From the NCBI RefSeq assembly GCF_000379805.1, contig NZ_KB903587.1, forward strand, positions 1 to 64,000: a stretch of DNA of 64,000 nt, in the 5' to 3' direction. The first letter of the stretch is position 1; each line of letters opens with the position of its first letter. The position numbers and the translations under genes are program-made. Of the stretch, positions 17,850-26,612 are shown piece after piece. The notes under the pieces were generated by a model that saw only the letters and a program-made list of their open reading frames with translations, was not told the DNA's origin and searched no databases. Source of the stretch: Lewinella cohaerens DSM 23179 (GTDB lineage: Bacteria > Bacteroidota > Bacteroidia > Chitinophagales > Saprospiraceae).

Positions 17850-18797
17850 TTAGATATCGCCATTCGCTTCCATTTTTTTTCCTAACAAACCATACCCATA
17901 GGCTTTTGGCCAATGCTTGAAAAGCAACTTGTACAATGGGTTAATAATAAAATATAACCAGGGGAAGAAAATCACAAGAAAGAATCCAAAAAACCAACTA
18001 GCCCCAGTAACTAATAAATCCCAAATATACACTTGCAAAGTGCTCATTTTATATTTTTTGTATTTCTTATAACTGTCTATTATCTCTTCTGCCTTAAAGA
18101 AATCTTTTAATTCAATATTGCCCTTTGCATATTTTATCTCGTTTATCTTAAACATTGGAGTAACAAAGAAAGAATAGATAAGAATAAACAACACCTGAAA
18201 GGAAAAGGCAAGTGAGACTTTGAACTGGGTGTCATCAATCATTGAATCGAAAGTGGCGCTTGAACTACCAATAGCATTACCAAAAATAAATGTTAGCCAA
18301 TCAAGAATAAATTCAATATAATGATAACCAACAGCTGTCAGAATTAATATTTTCGGCAGATCATATACTAGCTTCAAACCAATAAGTACAGCTCCTTGCT
18401 TGATGTTTCCACCTATGTTTGACAAGCGATTAACTGTAGGCGCGATGCCCGTTACTTTTTGAGTAGAAAGAATCATATTTCTAATAATATCAAGCCGCCA
18501 ACCTCGTATAAAAAATGTGGAAATTCTAGATGGTGACAGAAAAACATACACTAGCAGAGTCTGCCAAACCCTCCTTCTGGAGGCACTATCAGATAAAGGT
18601 ACTATTAGGGCATTTTTAAGCTTAGATATCTCATTTAATGGAATTTTAAATCCTTGCAAAGGAATTTCTTCTACCTCCTGAATATCTAACGCTAGTGCTT
18701 CTGCTCCACCTGGCGGATTGGTTACAATTATTCTTTTTCCTTCTAATTCCTTAGCTCTTTCATTACTAAGGTCAACAAACAACTCATAAGTTTTCAT
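17850..18797 (-). CDS. Multi-pass membrane protein, DUF4013-like (paralogue 1)
   Basis: A protein of about 315 residues starting MKTYELFVDLSNERAKELEG at 18797. It has a soluble N-terminal part (residues 1-90) and four or more membrane segments. The sequence RGWRLDIIRNMILSTQ is shared with its neighbour and resembles the G-W-x-L-R-V-x-R-N motif of DUF4013 proteins. The C-terminus (HWPKAYGYGLLGKKMEANGDI) is also shared. It overlaps the upstream paralogue by 14 bases. The composition is more AT-rich than the genes to its left. No function can be assigned. Confidence 0.75.
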   Translation of the reverse strand: MKTYELFVDLSNERAKELEGKRIIVTNPPGGAEALALDIQEVEEIPLQGFKIPLNEISKLKNALIVPLSDSASRRRVWQTLLVYVFLSPSRISTFFIRGWRLDIIRNMILSTQKVTGIAPTVNRLSNIGGNIKQGAVLIGLKLVYDLPKILILTAVGYHYIEFILDWLTFIFGNAIGSSSATFDSMIDDTQFKVSLAFSFQVLFILIYSFFVTPMFKINEIKYAKGNIELKDFFKAEEIIDSYKKYKKYKMSTLQVYIWDLLVTGASWFFGFFLVIFFPWLYFIINPLYKLLFKHWPKAYGYGLLGKKMEANGDI

Positions 18798-19755
18798 CGA
18801 GAATGTTTTGATAGGTTGACTCATTTTGTTCAAAAACAGAAAGTGCAATTAGCTTCCTTCCTAAAATACCATAGGCATACCCTTTTACCCAATGCCGAGC
18901 GAATAATACAAACAGAGGCATAATGAAAAAGAATAACCAGCCAACAGTCCAGCTGAACCAGGTCACAAAAACATCGACAGATAAGACAAAGCCATATACA
19001 CCGTACACTAGTGCTGAGTGAGTTTTAAATATTGCAATTGCTTTTTTTATTTGTGTCATTGAAAAAAAGCCCCACCCTCTACTCTTTCCTAATGCATAAC
19101 TAACCATAATAATCCTATAAACCGGCCAAACTAAAATGACATAGAGCGCAAGAACGACCAATTGAATAATTACTTCAACACCAAATTGGGGTAATACCTT
19201 TTTGATAAAAAACGCGCCCATGCCCAAATTGTCGGAATTCATTGCTTTATCCCATAAAAAAAAAGCGACTTCTTTGGCTATGCCAAGCATTTTTGCACCT
19301 GACAGAAATACAACAATAACAAGTGGCAAGAAATATACTGTCCTTGAAAAAATAAGAACTAAGCCTTTCCAGTAATATTTAAGAAGTAAATCAGGCCTAG
19401 GAGAAGGAATGAGTTGAGGCTTTTTTAATGCTACGTTTTTTACAACCTGAAGTCGCCATCCACGAACCAAAGGTTCATTTAACTTCCAAAGAAAACTGAG
19501 TACGATACTAATAAATGCAATTATTCCAAAATATCCAAGCGCAACTACGTTTGTGAAAGGACGTATAATCAAACTAATTTGTGCTCGAATATGTCTCCAA
19601 AAATCGTCCTCTCTATTTTCAATAGCGAAATGTTCCCTGTCAACAGCACCCTTTGCTTTAAATCTAATTTGCTCGCCTTCACTAAGGCTCCAGGAAACTT
19701 CTTCCCTCTCATCATAAATAGACGGCATAGCCGTTATCTTGTATCTGACTTTCAT
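18784..19755 (-). CDS. Multi-pass membrane protein, DUF4013-like (paralogue 2)
   Basis: A 323-residue protein whose plan matches the gene at 17850-18797: a soluble N-terminus that begins MKVRYKITAMPSIYDEREEV, the motif VRGWRLQVVKNVALKKP, several membrane helices, and the end HWVKGYAYGILGRKL. The pair arose by tandem duplication and is co-transcribed; overlap of 14 bases supports coupling. The similarity to DUF4013 is at the level of the G-W-x-L-x-V-x-x-N-V motif and is a tentative call. Confidence 0.78.
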   Translation of the reverse strand: MKVRYKITAMPSIYDEREEVSWSLSEGEQIRFKAKGAVDREHFAIENREDDFWRHIRAQISLIIRPFTNVVALGYFGIIAFISIVLSFLWKLNEPLVRGWRLQVVKNVALKKPQLIPSPRPDLLLKYYWKGLVLIFSRTVYFLPLVIVVFLSGAKMLGIAKEVAFFLWDKAMNSDNLGMGAFFIKKVLPQFGVEVIIQLVVLALYVILVWPVYRIIMVSYALGKSRGWGFFSMTQIKKAIAIFKTHSALVYGVYGFVLSVDVFVTWFSWTVGWLFFFIMPLFVLFARHWVKGYAYGILGRKLIALSVFEQNESTYQNILDENL

Positions 19756-20051
19756 TCATTAATGGGTTTTAGGAAATGCATAATCTATCCAAGCAAAAGA
19801 TACAAATTAAAAATTAAACCTTATCAAAAAAAATAATTAAAACCCTCCCCGCTCTCAACCAGTGGATTTTAATCCTTTAATAAAATGTGCAGAATGGCAA
19901 ATACACAATTGTCAATATTCAATGAACTTACACACAGCAAACTAAACTACCCCAGACCGCCTGTTGTTGATCCTCTTTTATATCAATCATATAAAATAGC
20001 GGTACTTGAACAACCAAGGTGGTGCTATTATTATTTTCCACCGTCTTACCA

Positions 20052-20528
20052 TCAATCCTTCGGAGGTGGTGCTTTCTGTTGTTCGTCAAGCAACAACATT
20101 CGTAACGCACGTCTCATAAACTCATCAAAATTAGCACCTTGTGAATCATCTAACAAAGCCTTTACTTCAGCAAAATGCTGAAATGTTCCTTCAATTTTTG
20201 CTCTCTCTATTCCCAATATTTCCGCCATAAGACTGTCGGGGTCTTCCGATTTCGGATAACCCAACAAGGGTTCAAAATAGTTTTTCAACATACTATCCTC
20301 CTGTTTACCTAGCTTAGTCATTGCTTCGCTATGCTTCATGGCCGACTCAACAAAAGCTGCTTCTTGCTCACTACTCAGCTGTAGTACACTGACTGCTTCC
20401 TCCCTGAAATTTTGTCTGCCGGGACCATTAGGAGGCCCCGGTCGCCCCAAAAAGAAGAAAGCGACCAACAACAGGTTCAATGAAAGCAATAACCAGGTAG
20501 CGTATTTATAAAACTGGGCTGTTTTCAT
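20052..20528 (-). CDS. Periplasmic Spy/CpxP-like or heavy-metal-sensor-like protein
   Basis: A 158-residue protein with an N-terminal membrane anchor (ATWLLLSLNLLLVAFFFLG) and a helical periplasmic domain. The regular helices with charged faces (EEAVSVLQLSSEQEAAFVES, then KIEGTFQHFAEVKALLDD) recall the CpxP/Spy/ZraP group of stress-sensing chaperones. It begins exactly where the anti-sigma-like gene ends and is third in the sigma factor operon, a frequent arrangement in Bacteroidota. The call rests on architecture and context. Confidence 0.68.
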   Translation of the reverse strand: MKTAQFYKYATWLLLSLNLLLVAFFFLGRPGPPNGPGRQNFREEAVSVLQLSSEQEAAFVESAMKHSEAMTKLGKQEDSMLKNYFEPLLGYPKSEDPDSLMAEILGIERAKIEGTFQHFAEVKALLDDSQGANFDEFMRRALRMLLLDEQQKAPPPKD

Positions 20529-20830
20529 TATTCATAAATTTTAAAATCGGATACCAGTTGTGTATTTCCTGTGAAATCTACTGAGGCATATCCATTATTA
20601 TTGTTGACGGTATAGCTACGGATAGCAACCACGTTCAGTAGAAGCAATACCGCAGCAATAGCAATGCTCCACCGAATCTGCCGCATAGGAATGATCTTAC
20701 CTTTTCCTTTCGGCTTGGTAATCCGTGCCTCGATAGCTTCGAACAGGTCAACAGGGGGCGCAGCGCGTTGCATTCCTTGTAGACTGTCCATCACCTCATT
20801 CACCCATTTTTCTTGTTCGTTTTCCATCAT
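20528..20830 (-). CDS. Small membrane protein, probable anti-sigma factor
   Basis: A 100-residue protein with a cytosolic N-terminal region of about 50 residues (WVNEVMDSLQGMQRAAPPVDLFEAIEARI), one membrane helix (WSIAIAAVLLLLNVVAI) and a short periplasmic tail. It lies 15 bases after the ECF sigma gene and shares one base with the following gene. The arrangement suggests an anti-sigma factor that holds the sigma at the membrane. No zinc-binding HxxxCxxC motif is visible, so it is not a ZAS-type anti-sigma. Confidence 0.7.
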   Translation of the reverse strand: MMENEQEKWVNEVMDSLQGMQRAAPPVDLFEAIEARITKPKGKGKIIPMRQIRWSIAIAAVLLLLNVVAIRSYTVNNNNGYASVDFTGNTQLVSDFKIYE

Positions 20831-20844
20831 ATTTATTTTTTTCT

Positions 20845-21402
20845 TTAGCGTTTTTTACGATTCGGGTATTCGCTTGCCAAGCGAGTTCTCAAGTTTTTCT
20901 TAGCTCGATGAAGCAAGGATTCTACTGCTTTCAACGATACGCCCATAATGTCGGCTACCTCCTGACGAGGTAAATCATCTACATAACTCAAAATAAAAGC
21001 TGTCTTTTGCTGTTCGGCAAGGGTGTTTATCGTTCGAAACAAAGACCGGGCGGCTTCTCTATTCTCCAGTAAAACACCTGGGTGATCGAAGTCTGGTTGG
21101 TCATTATGTTGTTCGTCAATACTTAGAAACAAAACCCTTTTTTTTCGTTTCAGAAAATTGAGGGAAGTGTTGATCGTGATTCGATAAATCCATGTGCTCA
21201 CTTTTGCTTCTGACCTAAAAGTATCCGCTTTGCGAAAAACGTTTGTAAACACATCCTGGGCAATCTCTTTAGCATCATCTGGATTTTGAGCATAACTCAA
21301 GGCAGTATTGTATACTTGCTTGCTGTACAAGTCATACAATTCTCGAAAAGCAGCCTGATCGCCCTTTTCTATCGACTTAAGTAATACTCGCGGTCTATCC
21401 AA
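20845..21402 (-). CDS. ECF RNA polymerase sigma factor
   Basis: A 185-residue protein with region 2 (EKGDQAAFRELYDLYSKQVY, DAKEIAQDVFTNVFRKADTF, then STWIYRITINTSLNFLKRKK) and region 4 (QKTAFILSYVDDLPRQEVAD, then VSLKAVESLLHRAKKNLR), as in extracytoplasmic-function sigma factors. No ATG is available at the N-terminus; a TTG at 21402 is the likely start. It heads an operon with an anti-sigma-like protein and a Spy/CpxP-like protein, which points to envelope stress control. Confidence 0.92.
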   Translation of the reverse strand: MDRPRVLLKSIEKGDQAAFRELYDLYSKQVYNTALSYAQNPDDAKEIAQDVFTNVFRKADTFRSEAKVSTWIYRITINTSLNFLKRKKRVLFLSIDEQHNDQPDFDHPGVLLENREAARSLFRTINTLAEQQKTAFILSYVDDLPRQEVADIMGVSLKAVESLLHRAKKNLRTRLASEYPNRKKR

Positions 21403-21551
21403 TAGTTCGCATCTTTAAAAGTAAAATCCCTTATCTACTGGTTTGACAAAAGATCTGCTTAAATCCTTCGCTTGTTTTTAAAAAACTTCAGGTATTTTAA
21501 TACCCGTATTTTCTAGCGTAACAAAAGCAGCTTTGTAGAAAAAGTGAATCT

Positions 21552-22496
21552 TTAATCTATCTGTCTATTCTCAAAATAAAACCGAGCAGCTACCAAATCC
21601 TCTAGTGCGTAGCCCACTGATTTAAATAAGGTTATTTCTGTATTAGATGTCCGCCCTTTTATTTGGTCAGCACACAGCTCCCATAGTTCTCCTTTTATAT
21701 CCTGAAGGTCAATTACACCACGCCGTAGTGGTTGAAGGAGGTCACCACTTTCCTGGGTTGCGCCAGCCAAGGTATCTACAAAGACCGAAGAAGCTTTAAT
21801 AACCTCGTCATCAACTTCGCGCATGGCTGGCTTATACGAACCTACCAAATCAAGGTGATGACCTGGCCGTAAGTGCTGTCTTTTCAATATCGGTTCTTGA
21901 GCCATTGTCGCACAAGAAATGATATCGCAATAAGGGGTAATCTCTTCTAACCTATCAACACTATTAATCTGCACATTATTAATGACCATGCTCTTCGCTA
22001 GCTCCTCCGCCTTACGAGGGTCTCTTCCCCATATATAAACTTCGCGAATAGGTCGTACACTGCAGTGAGCACAAATAAGCTCAGGAGCAAGTACACCAGT
22101 GCCTATCTGCAATAAAGAGGACGATGATTCTTGGGACAAGTAGCTACTCGCTAGTGCGGAAGCCGCAGCCGTACGCTTCTTGGTAAGTGTAGCAGCATCC
22201 ATGATTGCTAAGGGAAGTCCGGTAATTATATCCAGGTAAATCATTAATCCCTGGATACTAGGCAGGTTTTTGAGGCGATTTTCTGGCGTTACAGTCACCA
22301 ACTTAACGCCCATATCCAGCCCCTCTTGCCAGGAAGGCATCATCAGTAAAGTATTTACCTCTCCATAATGATGATGACTTCGCAGCGGAACAGCTACCTT
22401 CTTGTTAGCGAAAGCATTACGTAAAACAGCTATGAGTGCCGGATAGCTATGAATGGCCTCCAGGTGTTCTGCACTCAGAAAAGGAATATCACTCAT
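21552..22496 (-). CDS. Ornithine cyclodeaminase / mu-crystallin family protein
   Basis: A 314-residue protein of the OCD/mu-crystallin fold. The N-terminal part has the substrate-side elements PLRSHHHYGE and GVKLVTVTPEN, the central part LTKKRTAAASALASSYL, and the Rossmann domain follows (LLQIGTGVLAPELICAHC, then VYIWGRDPRKAEELA). Members include ornithine cyclodeaminase, ketimine reductase and delta1-pyrroline-2-carboxylate reductase; which activity applies cannot be read from sequence. It ends with a 29-base gap after the glycosyltransferase gene on the same strand. Confidence 0.87.
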   Translation of the reverse strand: MSDIPFLSAEHLEAIHSYPALIAVLRNAFANKKVAVPLRSHHHYGEVNTLLMMPSWQEGLDMGVKLVTVTPENRLKNLPSIQGLMIYLDIITGLPLAIMDAATLTKKRTAAASALASSYLSQESSSSLLQIGTGVLAPELICAHCSVRPIREVYIWGRDPRKAEELAKSMVINNVQINSVDRLEEITPYCDIISCATMAQEPILKRQHLRPGHHLDLVGSYKPAMREVDDEVIKASSVFVDTLAGATQESGDLLQPLRRGVIDLQDIKGELWELCADQIKGRTSNTEITLFKSVGYALEDLVAARFYFENRQID

Positions 22497-22525
22497 ACGA
22501 CTAAAAGCTAGAGCGAAACCTCCAA

Positions 22526-23263
22526 TTATGAGATACCGTAACTAGAAAAGAAAGATCGCCAGCGCATCTGCATGACGCCAAAGACTGCTTCTTTGATGAT
22601 TCCGTTCGACATTTTTGAAATCCCTTCAACCCGGTCAGTGAAAGTGATGGGGACTTCGACAATTTTATATCCCAATTGGCGGGTCGCAAATTTCATTTCT
22701 ATCTGAAAAGCATACCCTACAAAGCGAATCTTATCAAAATCAATGGCTTCCAATACCCGGCGAGTATAGCAGACGAAACCTGCCGTTGGGTCCATGACCG
22801 GCATAAAGGTAATCAAGCGCACATAGAGGGATGCGCCGTAACTGAGGAGCACTCGATCCCAGGGCCAATCCTGCAACTGGCCACCTTTGACATATCGTGA
22901 GCCTACCGACATATCTCCTCCCTGTTCTGCACAGGCTTGATAAAGCCGGACCAAATCGTTGGGATTATGGCTAAAATCGGCATCCATCTCGAAAAAATAT
23001 TTGTATTGCGGACGTTCCAGCCCCCAGCGGAAGCCTGCGATATAGGCAGTGCCCAATCCCAATTTTCCTTTACGTTCAAGAATGTGTAAACGACCAGCAA
23101 ATTCTTTTTGTTGATCTTTGACCAGAGTTGCTGTCCCATCAGGAGAGCCGTCATCGACAATCAAGATGTGAAAATCATGGGGCAGAGAGAATACAGTGTG
23201 AATCATTTTCACAATATTCTCTTTCTCGTTGTAGGTCGGAATGATTACGAGGCAGTCGCTCAA
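22526..23263 (-). CDS. DPM1-like polyprenol-phosphate glycosyltransferase (GT2)
   Basis: A 245-residue GT-A glycosyltransferase. It shows VIIPTYNEKENI at the N-terminus, DDGSPDGTA, the DxD-type site EMDADFSHNP, GSRYVKGG, and the acceptor-side MDPTAGFVCYTRR, all typical of dolichol/polyprenol-phosphate mannose synthases. It lacks a C-terminal membrane domain, as in the DPM1-only type. It likely charges polyprenyl phosphate with a sugar for cell-envelope glycan synthesis. The start is TTG at 23263, because an in-frame stop lies just upstream and no ATG is available. Confidence 0.9.
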   Translation of the reverse strand: MSDCLVIIPTYNEKENIVKMIHTVFSLPHDFHILIVDDGSPDGTATLVKDQQKEFAGRLHILERKGKLGLGTAYIAGFRWGLERPQYKYFFEMDADFSHNPNDLVRLYQACAEQGGDMSVGSRYVKGGQLQDWPWDRVLLSYGASLYVRLITFMPVMDPTAGFVCYTRRVLEAIDFDKIRFVGYAFQIEMKFATRQLGYKIVEVPITFTDRVEGISKMSNGIIKEAVFGVMQMRWRSFFSSYGIS

Positions 23264-23422
23264 GATAATTGATTCAGTTTAGATGGGTAAAGATAAATGA
23301 TTCTATGACAAATGCCGCAGCTAGTCTTATCGTAATTAGTAAGACAGTTTAATTTAGTTGTGAAACTGATCTTTACACCATTGAATAATGAATTCTGTTT
23401 ACGACAAAAAACATTTCCACCG

Positions 23423-24229
23423 ATGCAACACCCCCCCTACCTGCTGTTCTTTATTATTCTTTCTACCAGCACTTTATACAGCCAGGGGCCTATCAATGGG
23501 TTCATGCCCAAGCCAGGTCAATTGGATGCAGCATTCACCTACAGTGGTGAGACATTTTCAGAATTCTATAATGAAAACGGTGATCTTATTCCCCGTAATA
23601 TAGATGCTACAAGCTATAACTTATTCTTCGAATACGGCCTAGACCCCAAAACAGCCCTAATCGCAACAGCTCCATATATCGAAAACACCCCCGACAACAA
23701 GGGCTGGCAGGATGGTAGTATTTGGCTCAAATACCGCAATGAAAGGGTAGAACAAGAAAAAGGCTACCACAACTTTATAACTTCTATTGGCCTGGGGTTT
23801 CCACTCAGTAGTTATCCCAATGACAATCTTTTTGCGATCGGACGACGGGCCACCACCTTTCAAGGAAGATTTCTTTGGCAGTATGATGCTAAATACGGCT
23901 GGTTTGTTAGCGCACAATCAGGCATTGATTTTCAGTTTGCCCCGGAGGCATTAGCTGCTTTACCAATCTTGGTACGAGGGGGCATTGGCACTTCCCGTTT
24001 TTATGCTGATGTTTGGCTGGAACATTATCAATCGCTACAAGGAGCAAGCGACAATCAAAATTCAGCTAGTGGGGCAGGTAGTACCTGGACACGCGCCGGA
24101 GGGACTTTCTATGTTCCCGTTGCCCCTTGGGTTGGCGTTTTCACAGGAGGAGCCATCATTTTAGGAGGTAAAAACATTGGTCAGTCTACCCGCTGGAACC
24201 TAGGGGCTGTTTTTAGGGTAAATAGTTAG
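23423..24229 (+). CDS. Probable outer-membrane beta-barrel protein
   Basis: A 268-residue protein starting at ATG 23423 with the signal peptide MQHPPYLLFFIILSTSTLYS. The mature part alternates polar and aromatic residues in the manner of a transmembrane beta-barrel (QLDAAFTYSGETFSEFY, ALIATAPYIENT, WNLGAVFRVNS at the end). No specific family is recognised. It is a single gene transcribed away from the glycosyltransferase. The predicted start at 23360 would put 21 hydrophilic residues before the signal peptide, so it is less likely. Confidence 0.75.
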   Translation: MQHPPYLLFFIILSTSTLYSQGPINGFMPKPGQLDAAFTYSGETFSEFYNENGDLIPRNIDATSYNLFFEYGLDPKTALIATAPYIENTPDNKGWQDGSIWLKYRNERVEQEKGYHNFITSIGLGFPLSSYPNDNLFAIGRRATTFQGRFLWQYDAKYGWFVSAQSGIDFQFAPEALAALPILVRGGIGTSRFYADVWLEHYQSLQGASDNQNSASGAGSTWTRAGGTFYVPVAPWVGVFTGGAIILGGKNIGQSTRWNLGAVFRVNS

Positions 24230-24365
24230 AAGTAGGTGTAATTAAGGTGTAAATGTTGGAAAAGTGTAAAGGTGTAAAAGTTCGCACCCCATACCTCTAT
24301 GTGACTATGTGTCAAAAAAACTATGTGGCTATGTGATAAAAACATCGCACCTCGTACCAAAGTCG
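24230..24365. repeat. Low-complexity GTGTAAA / CTATGTG repeats
   Basis: Between two convergent genes the DNA is built from variants of GTGTAAA (four), then a direct repeat of CTATGTGACTATGTG. Its complement (TTTACACC) is prominent at 41069-41116 and 51354-51490. No gene is supported here. Confidence 0.5.
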
Positions 24366-24368
24366 CGC

Positions 24369-24740
24369 CTACTCCTCTACCCAGCCTTCTATCCAGAGTC
24401 GTTCGGCTTTGCGGTAGCCATTAAAGTAAACTTTAACGCCTTTATTGAAGTAGCCAGCGTCATCGGCATCATATTCAATAAGGATGTGCCCCAATGAATC
24501 AGGTGGCACCATTACATCCTCCCATTCGGGGCTGGTACAACCACAGGCAGGCCGTACATTATCAATATATAAGGAATCGGCACTAACATTACGAAAAGTA
24601 AAAGTCGTAGTGGTAGGTACGCCGCGCTCCAGATCGCCAAAATCGTGCGTCGTCGGCACTTGCCAAACGACAGGAGCATCAGGAAATTGCCAGGAGAAGA
24701 CCAAGCTGCTAAGGACAATACTTAAGAGTGCAAATTTCAT
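24369..24740 (-). CDS. DUF1573 domain-containing exported protein
   Basis: A 123-residue protein with a signal peptide (MKFALLSIVLSSLVFS) and one DUF1573 Ig-like domain: HDFGDLERG, TFTFRNVSADSLYIDN, and the hallmark ACGCTSPEW. These proteins are abundant in Bacteroidota and resemble the ASPM/SPD-2/Hydin fold; their role is not established. It lies 27 bases downstream of the DUF2452 gene. Confidence 0.9.
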   Translation of the reverse strand: MKFALLSIVLSSLVFSWQFPDAPVVWQVPTTHDFGDLERGVPTTTTFTFRNVSADSLYIDNVRPACGCTSPEWEDVMVPPDSLGHILIEYDADDAGYFNKGVKVYFNGYRKAERLWIEGWVEE

Positions 24741-24767
24741 GCTAATAGAAATGATTTAAACGGCTTT

Positions 24768-25256
24768 TTATTGTTTGGAAGCCTCATCTTCGTTGGTACG
24801 CAGAACATCCCAGGTATGGTCGGCCAACATCTTTACTTCAGCAACAAAAGTATAAGGCGGCTTTTTGCCCCATTCATTTGGACTAACCATCGAAAGAATT
24901 GTCTTTCCTGAACCCTTCCGATATAAATAGTAATTACGGCCAATAAGTGGTTCAAAATTCATGTCTGTCTGATAAATTTCTTCAGAAATGCTTACACGAT
25001 CCTGAAGCTTTCGGGCTTGCTGAGCCAGTAGATCAATCTGTTCCTTAATTTGCGCTAGTTGTAGATCTGTCTGTTCATACATAGCAGCTACTGCGCGGCC
25101 TTTCACCCGACCTTTGTCAATGGGTTTGATCACCGCTCCGCCTACAGTATGCGCGTAAGGCAACAAATGAGGATTTTCTGCAATTTTCTCAGGATCGATA
25201 GGGTTCACCCAATTTTCTTCCTGCACTGTTTTTTTCTTTTCTTGTTCTTTAGACAT
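24768..25256 (-). CDS. DUF2452 domain-containing protein
   Basis: A 162-residue cytosolic protein matching DUF2452: NPIDPEKIAENPHLLPYAHT, then GGAVIKPIDKGRVKGRAVAA, a coiled coil (QIKEQIDLLAQQARKLQDR), and YYLYRKGSGKTILSMVSPNEWG. The function of the family is unknown. It is paired with DUF1573 on the same strand. Confidence 0.88.
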   Translation of the reverse strand: MSKEQEKKKTVQEENWVNPIDPEKIAENPHLLPYAHTVGGAVIKPIDKGRVKGRAVAAMYEQTDLQLAQIKEQIDLLAQQARKLQDRVSISEEIYQTDMNFEPLIGRNYYLYRKGSGKTILSMVSPNEWGKKPPYTFVAEVKMLADHTWDVLRTNEDEASKQ

Positions 25257-25386
25257 TGTAAATCTTAAAGCTAAGGGTGTTCTGGATATGCTAACATAGT
25301 ACTCCTAAAGAACAGCAGGTAAGAAGGGAGGTTCAACAAGATCAACAATTCTTCGTATGAAAAAATCGCTGCCTCATATTATATAC

Positions 25387-25422
25387 AAAACAGCGCGACC
25401 ACCCTAATCGGATAATCGCGCT
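25387..25422 (-). terminator. Probable rho-independent terminator
   Basis: Arms AGCGCGA (25392-25398) and TCGCGCT (25416-25422) form a hairpin after the stop of the gene at 25447; on the minus strand it is followed by GTTTTGTATAT. The T run is short, so confidence is moderate. Confidence 0.55.
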
Positions 25423-25446
25423 ATTTAGATAAAAGCATCACACTTA

Positions 25447-26475
25447 TTATTTCAATCTCATCGTCGTACTTCCTGCAAGAAAGCCTTTATTATAGATTTC
25501 AATCTTATAGTTGCCTGACGCAAATTGCTGGCCAGGATTCCAGATAAACTGCAATGCATTTTCGTTACGATCATAGCTGATATCATCCTTAAGTGTATAG
25601 CGCATTGCTTCTCCTGTACCCTGATTAGTAAAGACCCCTGACCCCATCTGCTCCATCGCTAAAGTCTCCCCTTGCGGGTTGATGATACGAACCACAAACT
25701 CTTCTGTTCCCGGCTCTGTTATTTCATTAACCGTCGTCACAAAAGAAACAGAAATACGCTCCACGTTATTCGCATCCTGACGAGTGACAGGCTTGCCACT
25801 GCGGCGAATTTTCTGGCCCACTGCTTCGAGTCCTGCAACCTTAATCGTAGATGCCTGGCTCACTTTACGCGATAAACTACTATTAGTAGAAGCCAATTGT
25901 TGTTTTTCACTTACGAGCAGTGCACGCTCCTGGTTAAGGCTCTCATTTGTCTGTCGAGTAGAACTCAGGTCTGTTTGCAGGTTATCACGCTGTTCCGCCA
26001 ATTGCTGGTTTTCATCCGTCAATAATGCATTCTGTTCTCTGAGTTGATTGAGTTCGGCTACATAGCCGTTCAGCTGCTGCTTCAACTGGTTAATCTCCGC
26101 ACGAGCGGCACTGCCATCACCTCCTTTGCGTATCATGCTGGCGATCCGATCTTTTGATGCCAATAGTTCTTGTTGCTGTTGCTCAATCATAGCGTTCAGT
26201 TCTTCATTATTTGAACGCATAGACTCCAGTTCTGCTTTGGCTTCGTAGTACTGATCATTAAGTTCTTCCTGAAGCTTGGTGGATTCGTCCAGCTGGGTAG
26301 TCAATGTCTCCTGAGCTTTATCAGCTTGGGTATATTTGAATAAAAGCCAGGCATTAACTGCCAGTAATACCACAATCACCACTGCTGCAATGGCAATCAA
26401 TCGCTGTTTAGAACTATCTTGCTTAGGAGGAAGTGGAGTGGGTGTGGGCGTTGGTGAAGATGTGTTGGTTGTCAT
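25447..26475 (-). CDS. Membrane-anchored coiled-coil protein
   Basis: A 342-residue protein with a short proline-rich cytosolic start (TPTPTPLPPKQ), one membrane helix (LIAIAAVVIVVLLAVNAWLLF), a long coiled coil over residues about 50-215 with heptad Leu/Gln/Glu, and a C-terminal beta-rich domain (residues 230-342, ending YKIEIYNKGFLAGSTTMRLK). The topology suggests a periplasmic spacer carrying an Ig-like head. I do not recognise the family. It stands as a single gene with its own terminator. Confidence 0.78.
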   Translation of the reverse strand: MTTNTSSPTPTPTPLPPKQDSSKQRLIAIAAVVIVVLLAVNAWLLFKYTQADKAQETLTTQLDESTKLQEELNDQYYEAKAELESMRSNNEELNAMIEQQQQELLASKDRIASMIRKGGDGSAARAEINQLKQQLNGYVAELNQLREQNALLTDENQQLAEQRDNLQTDLSSTRQTNESLNQERALLVSEKQQLASTNSSLSRKVSQASTIKVAGLEAVGQKIRRSGKPVTRQDANNVERISVSFVTTVNEITEPGTEEFVVRIINPQGETLAMEQMGSGVFTNQGTGEAMRYTLKDDISYDRNENALQFIWNPGQQFASGNYKIEIYNKGFLAGSTTMRLK

Positions 26476-26612
26476 AACTAGACCTTTTATAAATTCAGAT
26501 GTGTATAGATTCTCGTGCTTATAACGCCCATCATCGATTTTAATTGTGTCCTTAAAATCGGCTTTTTTTTGCTACTTTAGAGCCCGTTCACCATCAAAAC
26601 ATTGCTCTACTT

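Noticed and set aside
19885-20181. Plus-strand frame of 98 codons
   Set aside because: Overlaps the Spy/CpxP-like gene antisense, has no signal or motif; 19756-20051 otherwise shows no gene.
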